Shown here piece after piece: positions 1-11,804 of a stretch of 64,000 nt of DNA (position 1 is the stretch's first letter; each line of letters opens with the position of its first letter). The position numbers and the translations under genes are program-made. The DNA comes from Ophiosphaerella korrae (Eukaryota > Ascomycota > Dothideomycetes > Pleosporales > Phaeosphaeriaceae): NCBI GenBank assembly GCA_028456385.1, contig JALNQF010000048.1, positions 124,001 to 188,000 of the forward strand. The letters run 5' to 3'. The notes below the pieces were generated by a model that saw only the letters and a program-made list of their open reading frames with translations, was not told the origin of the DNA and searched no databases.

Positions 1-756
1 ACACCACGTAGCTTTCCATCGAAGGCAATTGGAGTAGTTTCATTTGAAAAAGTACAAAAAAATGAGGTCGCCAATTTTACGTCGAAAGAACGACTCGCAG
101 ATTCATTCGTTATGGCGTATGCGGACTTCTCAATGCATGACTGCGGTGATGATAACATGACCACGACATGACTGTATTTTATGCCACATTCAGCTGGCCT
201 ACTACGCATGTGCGCCGTAGTTATTATGTTAGCATTATGCTAGTTGGTACCGAGTCTATTACCTATTACAGTCAACTTGCACCACTCGGGTATTGCTGTA
301 TAGAGTTAGCGCCGGGCACAAGCTGTTTGTTATGGAACACCAGTAACTCCTTCTTCTATATCGGCATACGTTCCAAGAGATATACGAAAGGCGTGATACC
401 GAGGCATGTGACATGATCATATTAGCTGTGAAGGAATGATTCCAACGGAATTGCGAGCGCCTAATTGCTCTTGATATTGTATGCTGCGAATATAGTTACG
501 CACCGGGAACGCTTCGTGACTTATAGTTAGCCTGCTTGGCAATCGAGTTAGTGTCAGTGTGAATACTGGTTAAATCGCCTGTTGATCTCAACAAAAATTC
601 TAATATTTCTTTAGCTTTCTCTACGCAACCGCCATAAGCATGGGAACTAAAGCTTATTTGCAGGAACTCTTCCTCTCCTTGATCTTGTTTTTTGTGCTGC
701 TCACCTTGAGCTTTCCTTGGGATATCTAGGGGCTTTTTCGAGCATGAACGATTCCT
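1..756. other. No gene recognised
   Basis: Unique-looking DNA with only short open frames and no recognisable domain. The longest frame, about 80 codons at 168-416, resembles no family I know. No transposon ends were seen. Confidence 0.4.
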
Positions 757-1473
757 TTGCTAGATCCAAGCTTACAAAGAGGGCTCAAGCGAATATCCCA
801 TCAGGCCGCATCGGACCCGTTTCAAGATGTGCTTCCTGACAATGCAGCCTGGTTTGATGCGGACGGCACACCCCTCTTCTACAGTGCATGGCGTGCCAGG
901 CCTGGAAAAACCTCCCCAGAGCCAGCGCTTCGATCGAGTCTGGTGAAATCTGGAGCGCGCGTGGTGTGCTGGCCGCAGGCGGGTGGAGTTTGGATCAAGC
1001 ACGCCGATCTCGTCGACATGAACTTCCTAGGTCTATATCGAACGACAGACACACCTCGACAGTTTAACCAAACTACGGAAGACGAGTTCTGCGAACAGCT
1101 CCGCGCGGTTGGTGCCGAGTGGTGGACATTGCCTCCACCCTTCGAGGAAAGAAATCATCTAGGCAGCGAAAAGTTTAGGTGCGAGAACCTAGAAACATGC
1201 TTCAAGCCAAACATCCAGTTCGATTACCTGATAGCATGATCAGAACGGGAGCAGGTAGCATGCTATGTTCCAATAGCACGGACTAAGGAAAAGGGCGAAG
1301 CTGCTCACAACATCTACCACAATGCGATGAATATGGACAAGCGCTGTTTCGCAATCATGGGCCTTGGCGGTAAGTGGTGTCGCTGCAAGACTGAGTGCCC
1401 GGATCTGAAGGACTTAGATTGGGGTTCGCGAGACCGGGGAATCAGTGGGTGTATCGATATGCATGGTCCTTAA
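757..1473 (+). pseudogene. Fungal hypothetical protein with one in-frame stop
   Basis: One reading frame runs about 239 codons and is broken by a single TGA at 1237-1239; the frame continues sensibly afterwards (ending about 77 codons later). The frame has no early ATG: it opens just after a TGA at 745, and its first ATG is at 1018. So either an upstream exon is missing from view or the gene is broken. Features seen are an aromatic, acidic composition, a GGVW stretch near the middle and a C-terminal tract ending in a CPDLKDLDW-like motif. That tail recalls small conserved Pezizomycotina proteins of unknown function, but I cannot name a family. A GTAAGT at 1371 could be a splice donor. Function unknown. 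Confidence 0.35.
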
Positions 1474-2500
1474 CCTGATGAACCCAGAAACAGAGTTGTG
1501 GTGACGTAAACAATCAAAAATGAAGCTTCCTTTTATTCAGGAAACATCTCACGTACATAGTACTTTAGATTTACTTTCCTCTCACTTTTCAGGTCTTCCC
1601 TCCAAGCTGTAAATCATAACCACACCAATTCACAGTTCATCTGTTAGCCATCTATGAGCCAAGTCCGGCTATTAGATACTTTTCCTGGTACTTTGTTACG
1701 GGTGTGGCTTGATGGACTCCCCCATTCAAGTATTAATTACGCTTATAAGGGCATATCGACGGAGATACAGGGTGGTCGAGACTTCTCCTGCTTGTTGATC
1801 TCTTGCAGATTGCCACAGGGTGCCCCAACTTTAGCTTTAGCCTTGTGTTTGTTATTTTCCCCAGCGTAGTAACAAAGTAGGACAACGTTCCAAGGCTACC
1901 CATCTAAAACACCCAGGTATCACAAAACTCACAATTGCCTAGCTACCAGAGGAACCATATTAGTCTAAGGACATAAAAGTTACAGGAAATGTTCAAGCCT
2001 CTCCTCATAATCCAAATTCATAACGGAGGGTGAACCGGGACATTAGAGTCCTGGTTCCCTTTCACTGCTTTGTGGAACAAGAGTCGCAATTCTCACCAAC
2101 GACCTCGCACCTGCTTTCTCCTTTCTTTCGTCTCCCCACAGGTCATCAAATTATCTTTTACGAGCACTGCGACAGCCCAACTTTGTTTTAACTCGTGCGA
2201 ACATGCTCGGGCACTCATGTCCTTGCAACGAAGCTATTTTGGGCAAACAATTTGGCGGACCATTAGTATCACTGCCCTAATCCTAAGCTGTTCCAGTATG
2301 GTTACCTGATCACACTATCATAGAGCACTCTCCAGAATTTGCGTAGCATATCACGAGGGTAGAGATTGGCCTAGTGCATCGGTATCGAACAATCACGGTG
2401 GTGGAAGCATAGGACTTCTGGGCCAAAGCAGAAAGTGTCTTTTCGGCTACCAGAAGTGTGATTTCAACGGACTTTTTACCATGATCCTAATTGCATTCAC
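1474..2500. other. No gene recognised
   Basis: Short frames only (up to about 80 codons) with no domain signature. Nothing structural was noticed. Confidence 0.4.
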
Positions 2501-2647
2501 TTGATAAGTCGCATGAAAACTATGTCATGATTGAGACCGTCGTAGATTGCGCACCTCCTCACATCGTGGTCCATATCACCCTAAGTGATCTTAATACTGA
2601 ACAACCATACTCTAACATCTTGTGGCAGATCTCAAAGAGCCCACAAT

Positions 2648-4043
2648 TTACGTGGCAAGTCCTTGGCGGAGACTGGAGGCTAACTCGAGCCTTACTTCTA
2701 GCTCGACAGTGGGTAAGCTCTTCTCTAGGCAACCTGTCAATATATACTCGACGAGATAGTATTTTGCTTCAAGTGGTGCGTAGACTTGATTGACTAAGGA
2801 TCGAATCATACGCGCGATATGCGATCGAGAGCAATATCCACTGCTCACGCTTGCATTGCGCTGAGATATATAAGCAGAAGAACTCGTGTAGCCAGTATCT
2901 CCTTCAATCTGGTCTTGGTCGATTTCGTAGCATACTCCAAGCCATAAGAGACCGGATGCAGGAAATATGGTGCTACAAATATACGCCCGAGGCTGAGAAG
3001 TCCGCCGTAGAAGCACGACAGTAGTGCATCGATGCACATCACCTAGTTATGAAAATTTTTTAACTTAGGATTAGTAACGGTAGGGGAACACCAGGTAGTA
3101 AGCAAAGATGGGTTTTCGAAGAGGAACTCCCTTCACAGCTAAAGGAAGGGATCTTCTTTACACCAGGTGAGCTGTGGATAGCTTCGAACTATTCGTTGTG
3201 TTGGTATCATGATTTATTACCTGTTTCCTATAATGCATCGCATATGCATCATGTTCCGGCCTTGGCAAGAGATATTTTTTAAGGTTATAGAGAGAGATAT
3301 TACGCAGACCTAGTAGCACAATACCCGGGCCTTGGTAAGCCAAATCTATATCAGTATGTGCCATCACAATATCATTCAGAAAAGTCCTGCCTGAGTAATA
3401 TGGCTTGCTCATCATCTCATAAATTTCAACAAGTTTCCACTAATAGGCGGATCCGTACAAACCTGCAACACAGTCTCCTGATTGACCATCTTTTCTGAAT
3501 CCCAATGTGAACACTGATTGTATAATTTATCATTCATCATCTCCAATGCACAAGCCCTGATCATCAAAGATTCTCCCGACTGCAGGCCAAACAACGAATG
3601 TGATGTAGATACTCTCAGTCCGGTCAATTTACGGTCTCTGTGCCGTTACTCCTTGCTCTTCCAAGTCTATTTTATTGACTTTCGTGGCATTGTGAGCCGC
3701 TATCGGTACTCTATCATGTTAATTGAAGCGTACCATGATGAATCTTGTTTTGCGTTGTTTTGTCAGCATCGCCTTGTGAGTCAGCTGAAAAGGCATGCAG
3801 AATGCCAGAAGAGATGGAGGCCGGGGGAAATAGGTATCCAATTGCTTGCACCTTTGAGTGATCGCTGACAACGTGCTGAAACATCTGAATCTCTGCGAGC
3901 TCGGGCCGTATCGGCATCTTAGCCTCAGCGGCTCTGCAAACCCAGTCGTAGAAGATGCCATGTGCAAAACCATCTGACTCCCAGGCGTGTTTGCTAGGAA
4001 GCATTGTAGTCCGATCCGAGTTGTTTTGAAAAAATTGTTGCAC
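2648..4043 (-). pseudogene. Possible degraded Zn-cluster regulator C-terminus
   Basis: Four consecutive minus-strand frames (4043-3714, 3627-3412, 3415-3158, 3037-2648) have protein-like composition and follow one another with small gaps, as expected of one intron-containing or stop-broken gene. The second frame has a helical stretch (ALEMMNDKL) like the 'INEKLSDP'-type helix of the fungal-specific transcription-factor middle-homology region. The other frames have similar helical, aromatic character. No Zn2Cys6 motif is visible upstream. This is a weak resemblance read by eye; the stretch could also be chance frames. Confidence 0.22.
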
Positions 4044-4214
4044 TTTTCTTAGACCCTTTCTTGAGATGTAGTCTGAAGCTGGACAATAATATCGTTATTT
4101 CATGATGATAATTCGTATAAGAAAGAAAATCGACGCCGGCATTTCCTAGTCGGGTATTCGTTTCAATATGCTTGAGACGCGTATAGACATGCAAGCAATC
4201 TGCTTCTGGAGATT

Positions 4215-6122
4215 TCAGTTATCGAAGAACTTCTCCCATCGAGTCTTCATCTCTTGCAAAGCACATACGACTTCGGTATATACCGCGCTTTGTAGTGCTT
4301 CGCCATTGAGATCATTGTCACAAGCAAAGTCGCAGTGAATGCATTTTCGCACTATCTCAAGATATCGGTTGCCCAGAGTCATAATGGAGGGACGCTCTTT
4401 ATCAAGTAATTTTCTTGCCTCGATAATCTCGTGAGGTGTGGGATTCAAGCTCGGTTCAGTGATATTTCTTTGAGCACAAATCTCCAGCAGTGCAACACCA
4501 AGTTTGGCGAGTGTAAGATTCCGAATGCCATGTGTGCTTTAGGTCGAGAATTTCTTGCTTTGCCCTAACGTTAAGTAATTCATAGTCTAGGAATCGATTG
4601 CTGAGATGCAAGTTGTTCAGCATGTCGGATATATTGCCTTTGTCGGACAGCGTGGGGTTTGTGAAACAAGCAACGTCCTGAAGAGTCCAGGCTTGTGGCA
4701 ACCACGAAGTTGAGTGGTACTGTAAAACGGCCTCAGTCAACTTTTGCGCAAGGGTAATCTGTTGCAAGATTTGCAAGCGTTGGATCAGATTGTTTATAGG
4801 GGTTGCATCCTGGGACTTGGATAGCGGACCTGCTTGTTTGGTGGCAAGCTTGCTGGCGTCATAGAAAATGAATCGGGTTATTGGCATGGCCTTCGAAACG
4901 TCGAGGTAGTCCACGCAGCCATCTTGACAAAAAGACGTCGAGGAGCGCACCTTACTTACGTGGCAGCATACGCTCTTCGTCGTTTTCAGATCGAGCATAA
5001 CGAGAGATTGAGCATGTGTTGTTCCTATGCTCCCCAACTCAGGCGCTCGAATACGTCCATCGTCACCCCTAGGATTATAAAATTGGACTCTTTTCTTCGC
5101 ATTCGGTCTTGTTGGTTTGGTTTGTTTCGGGATTGGCGCTGTTCTGTTTTCGAGGTGGTCATGTAAGGGGTTGATGAGTGTTGGTAGTGGCAACGTGATT
5201 GACCGAATCTGCAGCCAGATTAGTTCATCTGGGGTCGAATCTTGAGATGGTCTTGAAGTTGTTGTTAGCGTAGTATACCGCAATAATTTAGATACGATTT
5301 GGTGGGCGATTACGCAACCATTCCTACATACTTTCCATACATCTCGCCCAATTTTGGTTGACAGGCAACAACAATGTCGAGCTGCACATAACCATGACCG
5401 CTTTGCACGTCAAGTGATAATTTTGCTTGATGTCCGCTATGAGAGGTGTTTGTGCAGGACCATGAATCGTGGAGCGATTCTCCCAATTGCTGCGAGGCGA
5501 CGCGAATCTCCTGGTAGCTCCTCGGCGCCGCTTTTCGAATTATGCAAGCCGAAGGAACATTACAACGTTTCTGAATTTTGCATCTTTGTTTCCGCAACCT
5601 ACTCAGCGCTTTATTCCATTTGTCCAAAGATTCGAGCTGTCGGATATACTCGTTCTCCTTACGCATCGTGTTGAAAGCGTGCCAGATCTTACGCGTTGCT
5701 TCGTGTCGCGGTTGTTTCGCATTCTCGAGGCCGCCCTCGAGCTTGATTAGAATCTCCTGTGTTTCGCGTAGGATATTGCGTTGTCGCGTGACGATGCTCT
5801 AGCACAAGTCATAATCTTGTTGCATCACGCTGCGCAGTCGCTTTTCGATATCCTTTTCCTACTCCCGCCACCCCTTGTGCGTCGGATCTGCTATCATCTC
5901 AGAAACCTTGCCTAGATGAGCAACTACAGCCTAAAGTAGAAGACGACAATCATTGTTGAAGTTCGCTGCCACTACTTGGAACCTCAGGTAGATGTCGCAT
6001 GCAACTTCCGTATGCCGTGAGAACGTTGCAAGTCTGCGCTTGGCTGTGCTGTAAAACTTCAGTATCTCCACAACTATTGGAACGATGCCGAAGGCTAGGC
6101 CTGCAATTTCGATGCCCGACAT
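4215..6122 (-). pseudogene. HeLo-like / DUF7580 protein, broken by stops and frameshifts
   Basis: Read from 6122 down, the protein opens with MSGIEIAGLAFGIVPIVVEI, the hydrophobic N-terminal helix typical of fungal HeLo-like (prion-inhibition and propagation) proteins. The same frame continues to 5310, interrupted by three TAG codons at 5931-5933, 5859-5861 and 5799-5801. It contains the family's MIADP...W and SWSCTNTSHSGHQAKL regions. A second frame (about 5283-4540) carries the LAQKLTEAVLQYH and WLPQAWTLQDV stretches of DUF7580. A third frame holds the conserved LAKLGVALLEICAQRN helix and the C-terminus up to the stop at 4215. So at least three stops and two frame changes break the gene. 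Intact relatives are tied to heterokaryon-incompatibility-like cell death and signalling, but this copy cannot make a full protein. Confidence 0.75.
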
Positions 6123-6967
6123 GATGTTGGGGTTTGATCGTTTGATCTCAGAGACGGCCAGGCTGAGAAGAAGGGTACTTTTCAGTAAGCGGGGCGCAGC
6201 CACACCCGCATTTCGTCGGACAATAGACCCACGGCGTATGAGCTGATCCCAACACATCGTTGATTATCTCATCAACTATTAGGTTACTAGCTAGCAAAGC
6301 TGCCACGATTGTATCGCTATTATCTTTTTTGGGCGAGGAAACTAGAACTAGCCACTTAGGTGTAAGTTTGACAACAAGAGAAGTCTTGTGGTAATATGAC
6401 TTCCAGTGAAGCTGATCACAAGGGGTTGGCTGTTAAGGAGGTTGGTGTGAGCATAGAGCGCTGGTAGGTCGATATAGTCGCGCGAAAAGTCTACGAGACC
6501 GAAATAGGGCTAATCGGATCTCTATTCAACGCTGTTGTAGAGCTCCTAGGTCTCATGCTTATTGACATGAAACCGCAACCTAATATGTTTCGATATTGTT
6601 AGTCATTGGAGTCTAGTTCTGCAGCCTTGTTCTTCTGAGGTACCGACCTCGGTGTGTTACGAGGCAAGCCCGACGAAATGCTACAAGATTCTACCTAGCT
6701 GCGCGATACCTGCCTGCTGGTTCTCGTATCTATTGGACAATTCATCATTTCTTGTATGTATCTGACCCCGAAATCGTTGCCCTGAATAGCTGCTGACCTG
6801 GCGTAGCATTTGTTCGCTTAATTAGTAGTAAAGATCGACAGAATGAGACCCTAAATTCTACAGGTATTGTGCCTTCTCTGGAGCAAGCCGTGGACATTAT
6901 TGATTAACAACACTATCCCACCTACCAACCTGAGCAGAATGAGGAAGCGTTATGTCGGACTCTACGG
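6123..6967. other. Spacer, may hold worn 5' part of the C2H2 gene
   Basis: Divergent spacer between two pseudogenes. From about 6929 the frame leading into the next gene is open without an ATG. A stop-interrupted frame at about 6440-6560 could be older exon sequence, but I could not align it to anything. Confidence 0.3.
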
Positions 6968-8066
6968 ATGAAGATTGACACTCTCGTGATGCTAAGTCTT
7001 AGCCTTGCGTCTCTAGCTGAGGACAGTTTCGATAATGAGGAGCCTCGAGCTATTGAACTCGTGGAAGGGCACCTACCCGAACAAACCTACCTCAGGAGCG
7101 TTGCACAAAGGTTTCCTCTAGCAGCACCAACGATCGTGAACCATTTGGGTAAGCTGAATTGGGAACGATATAATCATATGCTTCGTCTCTAGCATAACGC
7201 CACTTAGCAAGAGCTAGAGATGATGGCCATAGAGAAGGCTAGAACGATCTTCCGTGACTCGGCACTAGGAAGCTCAGTGCTGGCGCTATCAGAAGCCGGC
7301 CTGAATACAACGATGATTTCTACTCCTCCTCAACCAGTCTACGCGCCCTTAATGGTCTCTAGCAGGGCTGAAGCGAGCCATAGTCGCCTTCCGCCTTTAC
7401 CTCCTCAAGCGAGGTCTGGTCAAACATTCACCTGCACGATATGCAACAAGCAAGTGAGATATTAGAGGACCAAAGCCTGGAAGTGAGCTACTCTGCCTGT
7501 GCAGAAATTAGCTTGAAATATTGCTGACAAGTTGCCATTTAGGAAGCACATATTTGGCGATATCCTGGCCTATGCCTGTCTCCACCGAGTGCTCCATCGC
7601 CAATGTTTTCTTCGAAGATTGTGACGCGATGATGAGCCATTTGGAACAGCGTCACGGTCTAGGCGTTTCGGTCTCGGAGGTAACATGCCCTCTTTGCCTC
7701 ACATATACTTCCGGGGATCGGGATGCTTTATCGCTACATTTTGCCCGCCATATGGAGGAGATTGCCCTTGCCGTTCTACCTTCTGGGGTAGATTTTGATG
7801 ATGAGTCTGCCTACGATACTCCAACTAAAGCTGAGACCCGGACTGAGGAGCATACACCTTGTGACAGAAAAGTTTCTGAAGAGGCGACTACCGTGGATGA
7901 CATTGAGCCCTCCCCGAAAAGCCGGCCAGAAGCCATTCCAAAGTGGTTGGGACATAACATATCAAACGACATCCCCGATCTAGCTAATCAACAACCTTCT
8001 AGCGATGGTGGCCTTATTTCATCACCGGCAGTACGCCTAAAGACTCCAAGAACAAAAAAACCATGA
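6968..8066 (+). pseudogene. C2H2 zinc-finger protein with three in-frame TAG codons
   Basis: One frame runs from 6968 to 7482 and is cut by TAG at 7190-7192, 7205-7207 and 7463-7465. It contains the motif KLNWERYNHMLRL, the helix EKARTIFRDSALGSSV and a FTCTICNKQV half-finger, all familiar from a large Pezizomycotina family of multi-C2H2 proteins. An intron fits at 7483-7542: GTGAGC donor, TTGCTGAC branch and TTTAG acceptor. It joins KAWK to KHIFGDILAYAC. A frame change near 7570-7580 then leads to MSHLEQRHG and the final CPLC...HFARHMEEIAL finger, followed by a low-complexity tail. The three TAGs each fit a single C-to-T change from CAG, as in RIP. The wild-type function in this family is unknown, presumably nucleic-acid binding. 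Confidence 0.7.
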
Positions 8067-8174
8067 CTGCTATGCGCAAGAAGGCCATGAAATCCTATCT
8101 AACGGAGAAATAATAATAAATTGAGCAAGAGGCCGAAGGGTTCAACAAGCTGAGCAAGGCTAAGTAGCGTAAAC

Positions 8175-9119
8175 TTGGGCTCCAAGGGCTCGGATATCTC
8201 TAGGCGGAGTGTTGGAAATCAAGAAGCTGTTGCAAAGGTTCTCCAGCAAGCCGATGAGAACACTGGCAATGACGATGGCTCTACCAATGAGCTCAACAAT
8301 GAAACAGTCGAGGATGAAGTTACCAGATGCTTTTGTGGTTATCAAGAATTTCCGGGTCTGCCGTCGAATGAGGACAAGTTTAACTTTGCTTTGCTCAATT
8401 CTAGTGGTCCAGAAGATCCCTTTGGTGGCCTTTTTATACAATGTGACATGTACAGGGTCTAGCAGCACGGAGGATGTGCTGGCATCCTAAACGAAGCCGA
8501 CAGCCCCGATGAGTATTCTTGCGAGGAATATCTCTAAGACTCGCATAAAGTCATAACAAGTTCCAAAGGTCGAAAATATTCCAAATATCGTCTTGTCGAG
8601 CCTCGCCACCTGAAGCTTGAAGAAAAAAGGAAGTTCGGTCCATCTCCCTACTGGTCTGCCCCAAAATTAAAAGACTTTAAGGAAAATGTACCGCGCTTTG
8701 GCACAGATTGGCAAGCTTTTGCTGACCATATGGGCACTGAGACATCCACGATGATCAGAAACCAATTCTTACGTCAAATGACAATTTGAGCGGTAGACCT
8801 TCGATAAAAGAATACATGAATGGGCCAGCTTGGCAAAGCGAAGAAGGCACTCCTCCAGGATAATCAATGGCCTCGAAAACTAGACCCGGGGAAAGCTGCT
8901 GGGGTAGCAGACACACTAAAACAGGATATCTCTCCCGCGCGAAGGCCTATAGCACCTAATCGCGAGAGCGAGATTCTGTATCAGGAGTTTCAGTGATTGC
9001 AACATGCAAACGATGATATGGATGCACAATCGGGCCAGCTTGAGCAAGTGGCTAAGGAGCTGCAAGAACATAGTCGATCCTTATGTGGAACAAATCCCGA
9101 ACTTTGAAGGGTAGAATGA
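8175..9119 (+). pseudogene. PHD finger plus SANT/Myb protein, stop-riddled
   Basis: A single frame, the same one that ends the C2H2 gene upstream, shows a PHD finger of the Cti6/histone-reader type: EVTRCFCGYQEFPG, then GGLFIQCD, then QHGGCAGILNEA. It is followed by a SANT/Myb-like segment (SPYWSAPKLKDF, FGTDWQAFADHMGTE) as in SNT1-type Set3-complex proteins. In-frame stops include 8460-8462, where the family has Trp in the VWQHGG motif (TGG to TAG), several more downstream, and the final TGA codons at 9105-9107 and 9117-9119. All can be explained by C-to-T or G-to-A transitions. Intact relatives would act in chromatin reading in the nucleus. Whether PHD and SANT were one gene with the C2H2 part is unresolved. 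Confidence 0.65.
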
Positions 9120-10439
9120 AAAACATTAAATATTAGTTCCACTGACTAGGGAGAAGGGGTGGAAATTAGGTACTGTGTCTGTTTCCGTGAGGTCTGAGAC
9201 ATTTGGTGATACGAATGATTTACTCTTGCTCCGTTATTTGCCATTCATTTCTCAGCTTCGGCCATAAATACCTCTTAAACTTCTCATATTCATTCGTGCC
9301 ACAAAAATATTGCTCGTGGTTCAATGTTACAATGATATTTCTGAGAGATATCTATGAACAGTTAACAGTATTTCTCTTGCACGAGGTAGAGTAAGGAAAT
9401 GAACAGAGAATGCCTCTAATTCTTGTCGCGAGCAAACGTCCACGGATACCACCCTTACACGATCATTCCGAAAATTCATCGTAATAACAGGTCAGTAGGG
9501 GCGAAGGTACAGCCAGGCTACGCGCCCGGGGAGATGAACCTGCCCGTTGCTGGTGCAAATATCAACAAAAACATAGGTACAGTGTCCTATTTTGCGAAAA
9601 ATGCTTGAAATAACCATGAGAAGAGAGGTGGCTAAGGACAAGCGATCACTGCCACGAGCAACAGCGGATGTGACCCAGTATCAGAAAACATGGCACACTA
9701 TCATACCTCGATTCTAGGCGGAACAACATCATGCGGCCCACGAGGAAGGCTTTCAACGAATTTGCAATGGCCCATTACATCTCTTGGCACATTGGCAGAT
9801 GTTTTTACCACTCTCAAGACCATGGCCCTCTCCGCAATCCGGAGGTCGACCATTGACTAGTCGGTCAGGCGATGCAGTCGTAATAGTGAAGTCTCAATGT
9901 CTAACACTCATGGTCGCTTATACGGATGCGAGTTATTCGCCGGTTCGATCTCTGCGAGGGCAGTACTATTGCATTCAGATGTTGAAAAAGGCGCCGGCGA
10001 GAGAGGGAGAAGGAATGATGGAATCTGAGATGCGGGGCGTTGGCATGCCAAGCAAGTGCGAGGATGCTGTTGCCGCAGACGTGGATTGCGTGAGAAGATC
10101 AAGAACCCCTGATATTGACGAGGCTAACTCAGGCAAGGTGTAAGTACTACAGCTAGCTACGGCAAACAAAGCAATTTTCATCATTGTGTCTCCACTCGGC
10201 CCTTTGAACTTGTGAACGGAAGTCCTAAATTTAGCCGCAACAAAATGCTTTCCCTTCACCAAGTCTGCTAGAGTCGTTAGTGCAAAAGCAAAAGCACTGA
10301 CGTCTATTCTGATCTCGGGAGACTTGGCATAGTTAATGGATTGATAATGGAGGTTGATAATAAGGCTTTTTCGTAACGGCCAGGGATTAGCCTTGATGAT
10401 CACTGTGGGTTTCAGAAAAGGCTTATTGAGTGACTATCG
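9120..10439. other. No confident gene; overlapping unassigned frames
   Basis: Open frames of 119 codons (+, 9784-10143) and 142 codons (-, 9975-10403) overlap on opposite strands. Neither shows a known domain, so I assign neither. Confidence 0.35.
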
Positions 10440-11265
10440 TATGACCTGATAGATTGAAGTGATTGATTGATTCTGTCTACGATAAATACATGTGACAACT
10501 AAGTAACGTGTTCCACCAACATTCCGGCCACCTCACCAAAAGTTCCATCACTCCATGAGCGATTACTCCACAATAACGTTCTCAATTAATTTGAAATCTT
10601 GTAAGAATATAAATTAGATTGTTCTACATTGATTCCTTTTGTAGCCTTGTATATAGCAATTACTACACGTTAGTAGCGCACGTTGGCGTACATCAGAAGC
10701 CTAATCCTTGACCACCTGTTTAGTAACCCTTTCCATTGTTGTAATCAACGTACGCACCTAATTAGCCTTAAGCACGCCTCCTAAGGCAATATATTATCTA
10801 GGCTTAGCCTTCTTACTTTAGCGTTTATTTGTAACCTAGAGTTTGTAGTTCTCCTCTATAAGAATAGCCACTAAGTATATAGTGTTACGCTACGGGCCGC
10901 AGTAGGCCGTAAGCTGCGTACATGCGCAAGGGCGAGGGCCCTTGGACAATATATACTGTTCTACTCCTGTATTCAACATTGTTGAATACTCAGCTACCTT
11001 TTTGGGTTTGTTTGGCGCAGTGGAGTAGAGCTGCGGTCTAACACTACTATACGTTGTACGTTAATAATATAGGTAGGAAATCTACAACGAATAAGGTCTA
11101 GGATCTATCAAATAAGGGACTGCTCTTCTGTAAATAAGAGCTTATATTAGTGTTAATAGGTTACGCTCTTTAGGAGGGCTCTTTTTATCTAGTCTTAGAG
11201 CGTTGAACGTAGGACTTAAAACAACGTTGCAGCCTTATAGGTACTCTGAATTGTTTTCTTATTAA
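10440..11265. other. AT-rich, RIP-like tract with a copia LTR end fragment
   Basis: CpA-poor, TpA-rich DNA without frames. At about 10505-10545 it carries, in inverted orientation, the same roughly 38-bp sequence found at 11358-11397 (the 3' edge of a copia LTR and the start of its interior). The pair therefore looks like two opposing LTR fragments flanking about 0.8 kb of worn repeat. Confidence 0.45.
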
Positions 11266-11381
11266 CTAAAGAAGAGGCAAGATCAATTCTGCTTTCTTTC
11301 TGAGGCGATTTACGACGTTGTACGCGGCCCATTGTTGATCAAATGCGTGCTGGTAAGTGGATTTTGGTGGGGTGGCCGGAA

Positions 11382-11637
11382 TGTTGGTGGAACACGTTAT
11401 CTGAGCGGATTGATTGATCGTGTCTATCTGTGTGTGTGCTCTGCCATTGATAATCTTAGTGATGCTCTTTGATTTCTCTTGTGCCCAGGGGTTTCCCTTT
11501 GTTGGGCTGGCGCGTTGCTTGATTGCTGCTCTCCTGTCAAAGGCGCAGTGGAGTTGATGCGTCGCCACAGATTCTGGGTGTACCTGGAATCTGCTGATTG
11601 GCTCGCTTGATCTCGTGAGCTCCATCGCAGCGTCACA
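11382..11637 (-). repeat. Copia-type LTR fragment, minus orientation
   Basis: Read on the minus strand it starts TGTGACGCTGCG and ends CCACCAACA (TG...CA). Its middle matches the LTR at 27.5-27.9 kb on the opposite strand, including the shared segment encoding in one frame RRAAIKQRASPTKGNPWA-like residues. Sequence below 11382 continues as copia interior for about 100 bp. Confidence 0.6.
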
Positions 11638-11804
11638 TCTGACAAGTATGCACACGTTCCTTCACCCCAGAGAGAGTTCTCAAGTCCGATTCTTAGCAGC
11701 ATTTCCCATATTGATATCAGCACAACAAGTTAAATATATCAAATCATCTTTATCCATACTGTCCGTCCAAATTATTTGACGCTGAAGCTGACGCCTATCT
11801 GCCA

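Noticed and set aside
9937..9960. CCGGTTCGATC resembling a tRNA T-arm
   Set aside because: No matching D-arm, anticodon arm or acceptor stem could be folded around it.
9975..10403. 142-codon minus-strand frame that could be a short secreted protein
   Set aside because: Low-complexity Ser/Thr/Ala character and an overlapping plus-strand frame; no family signature.
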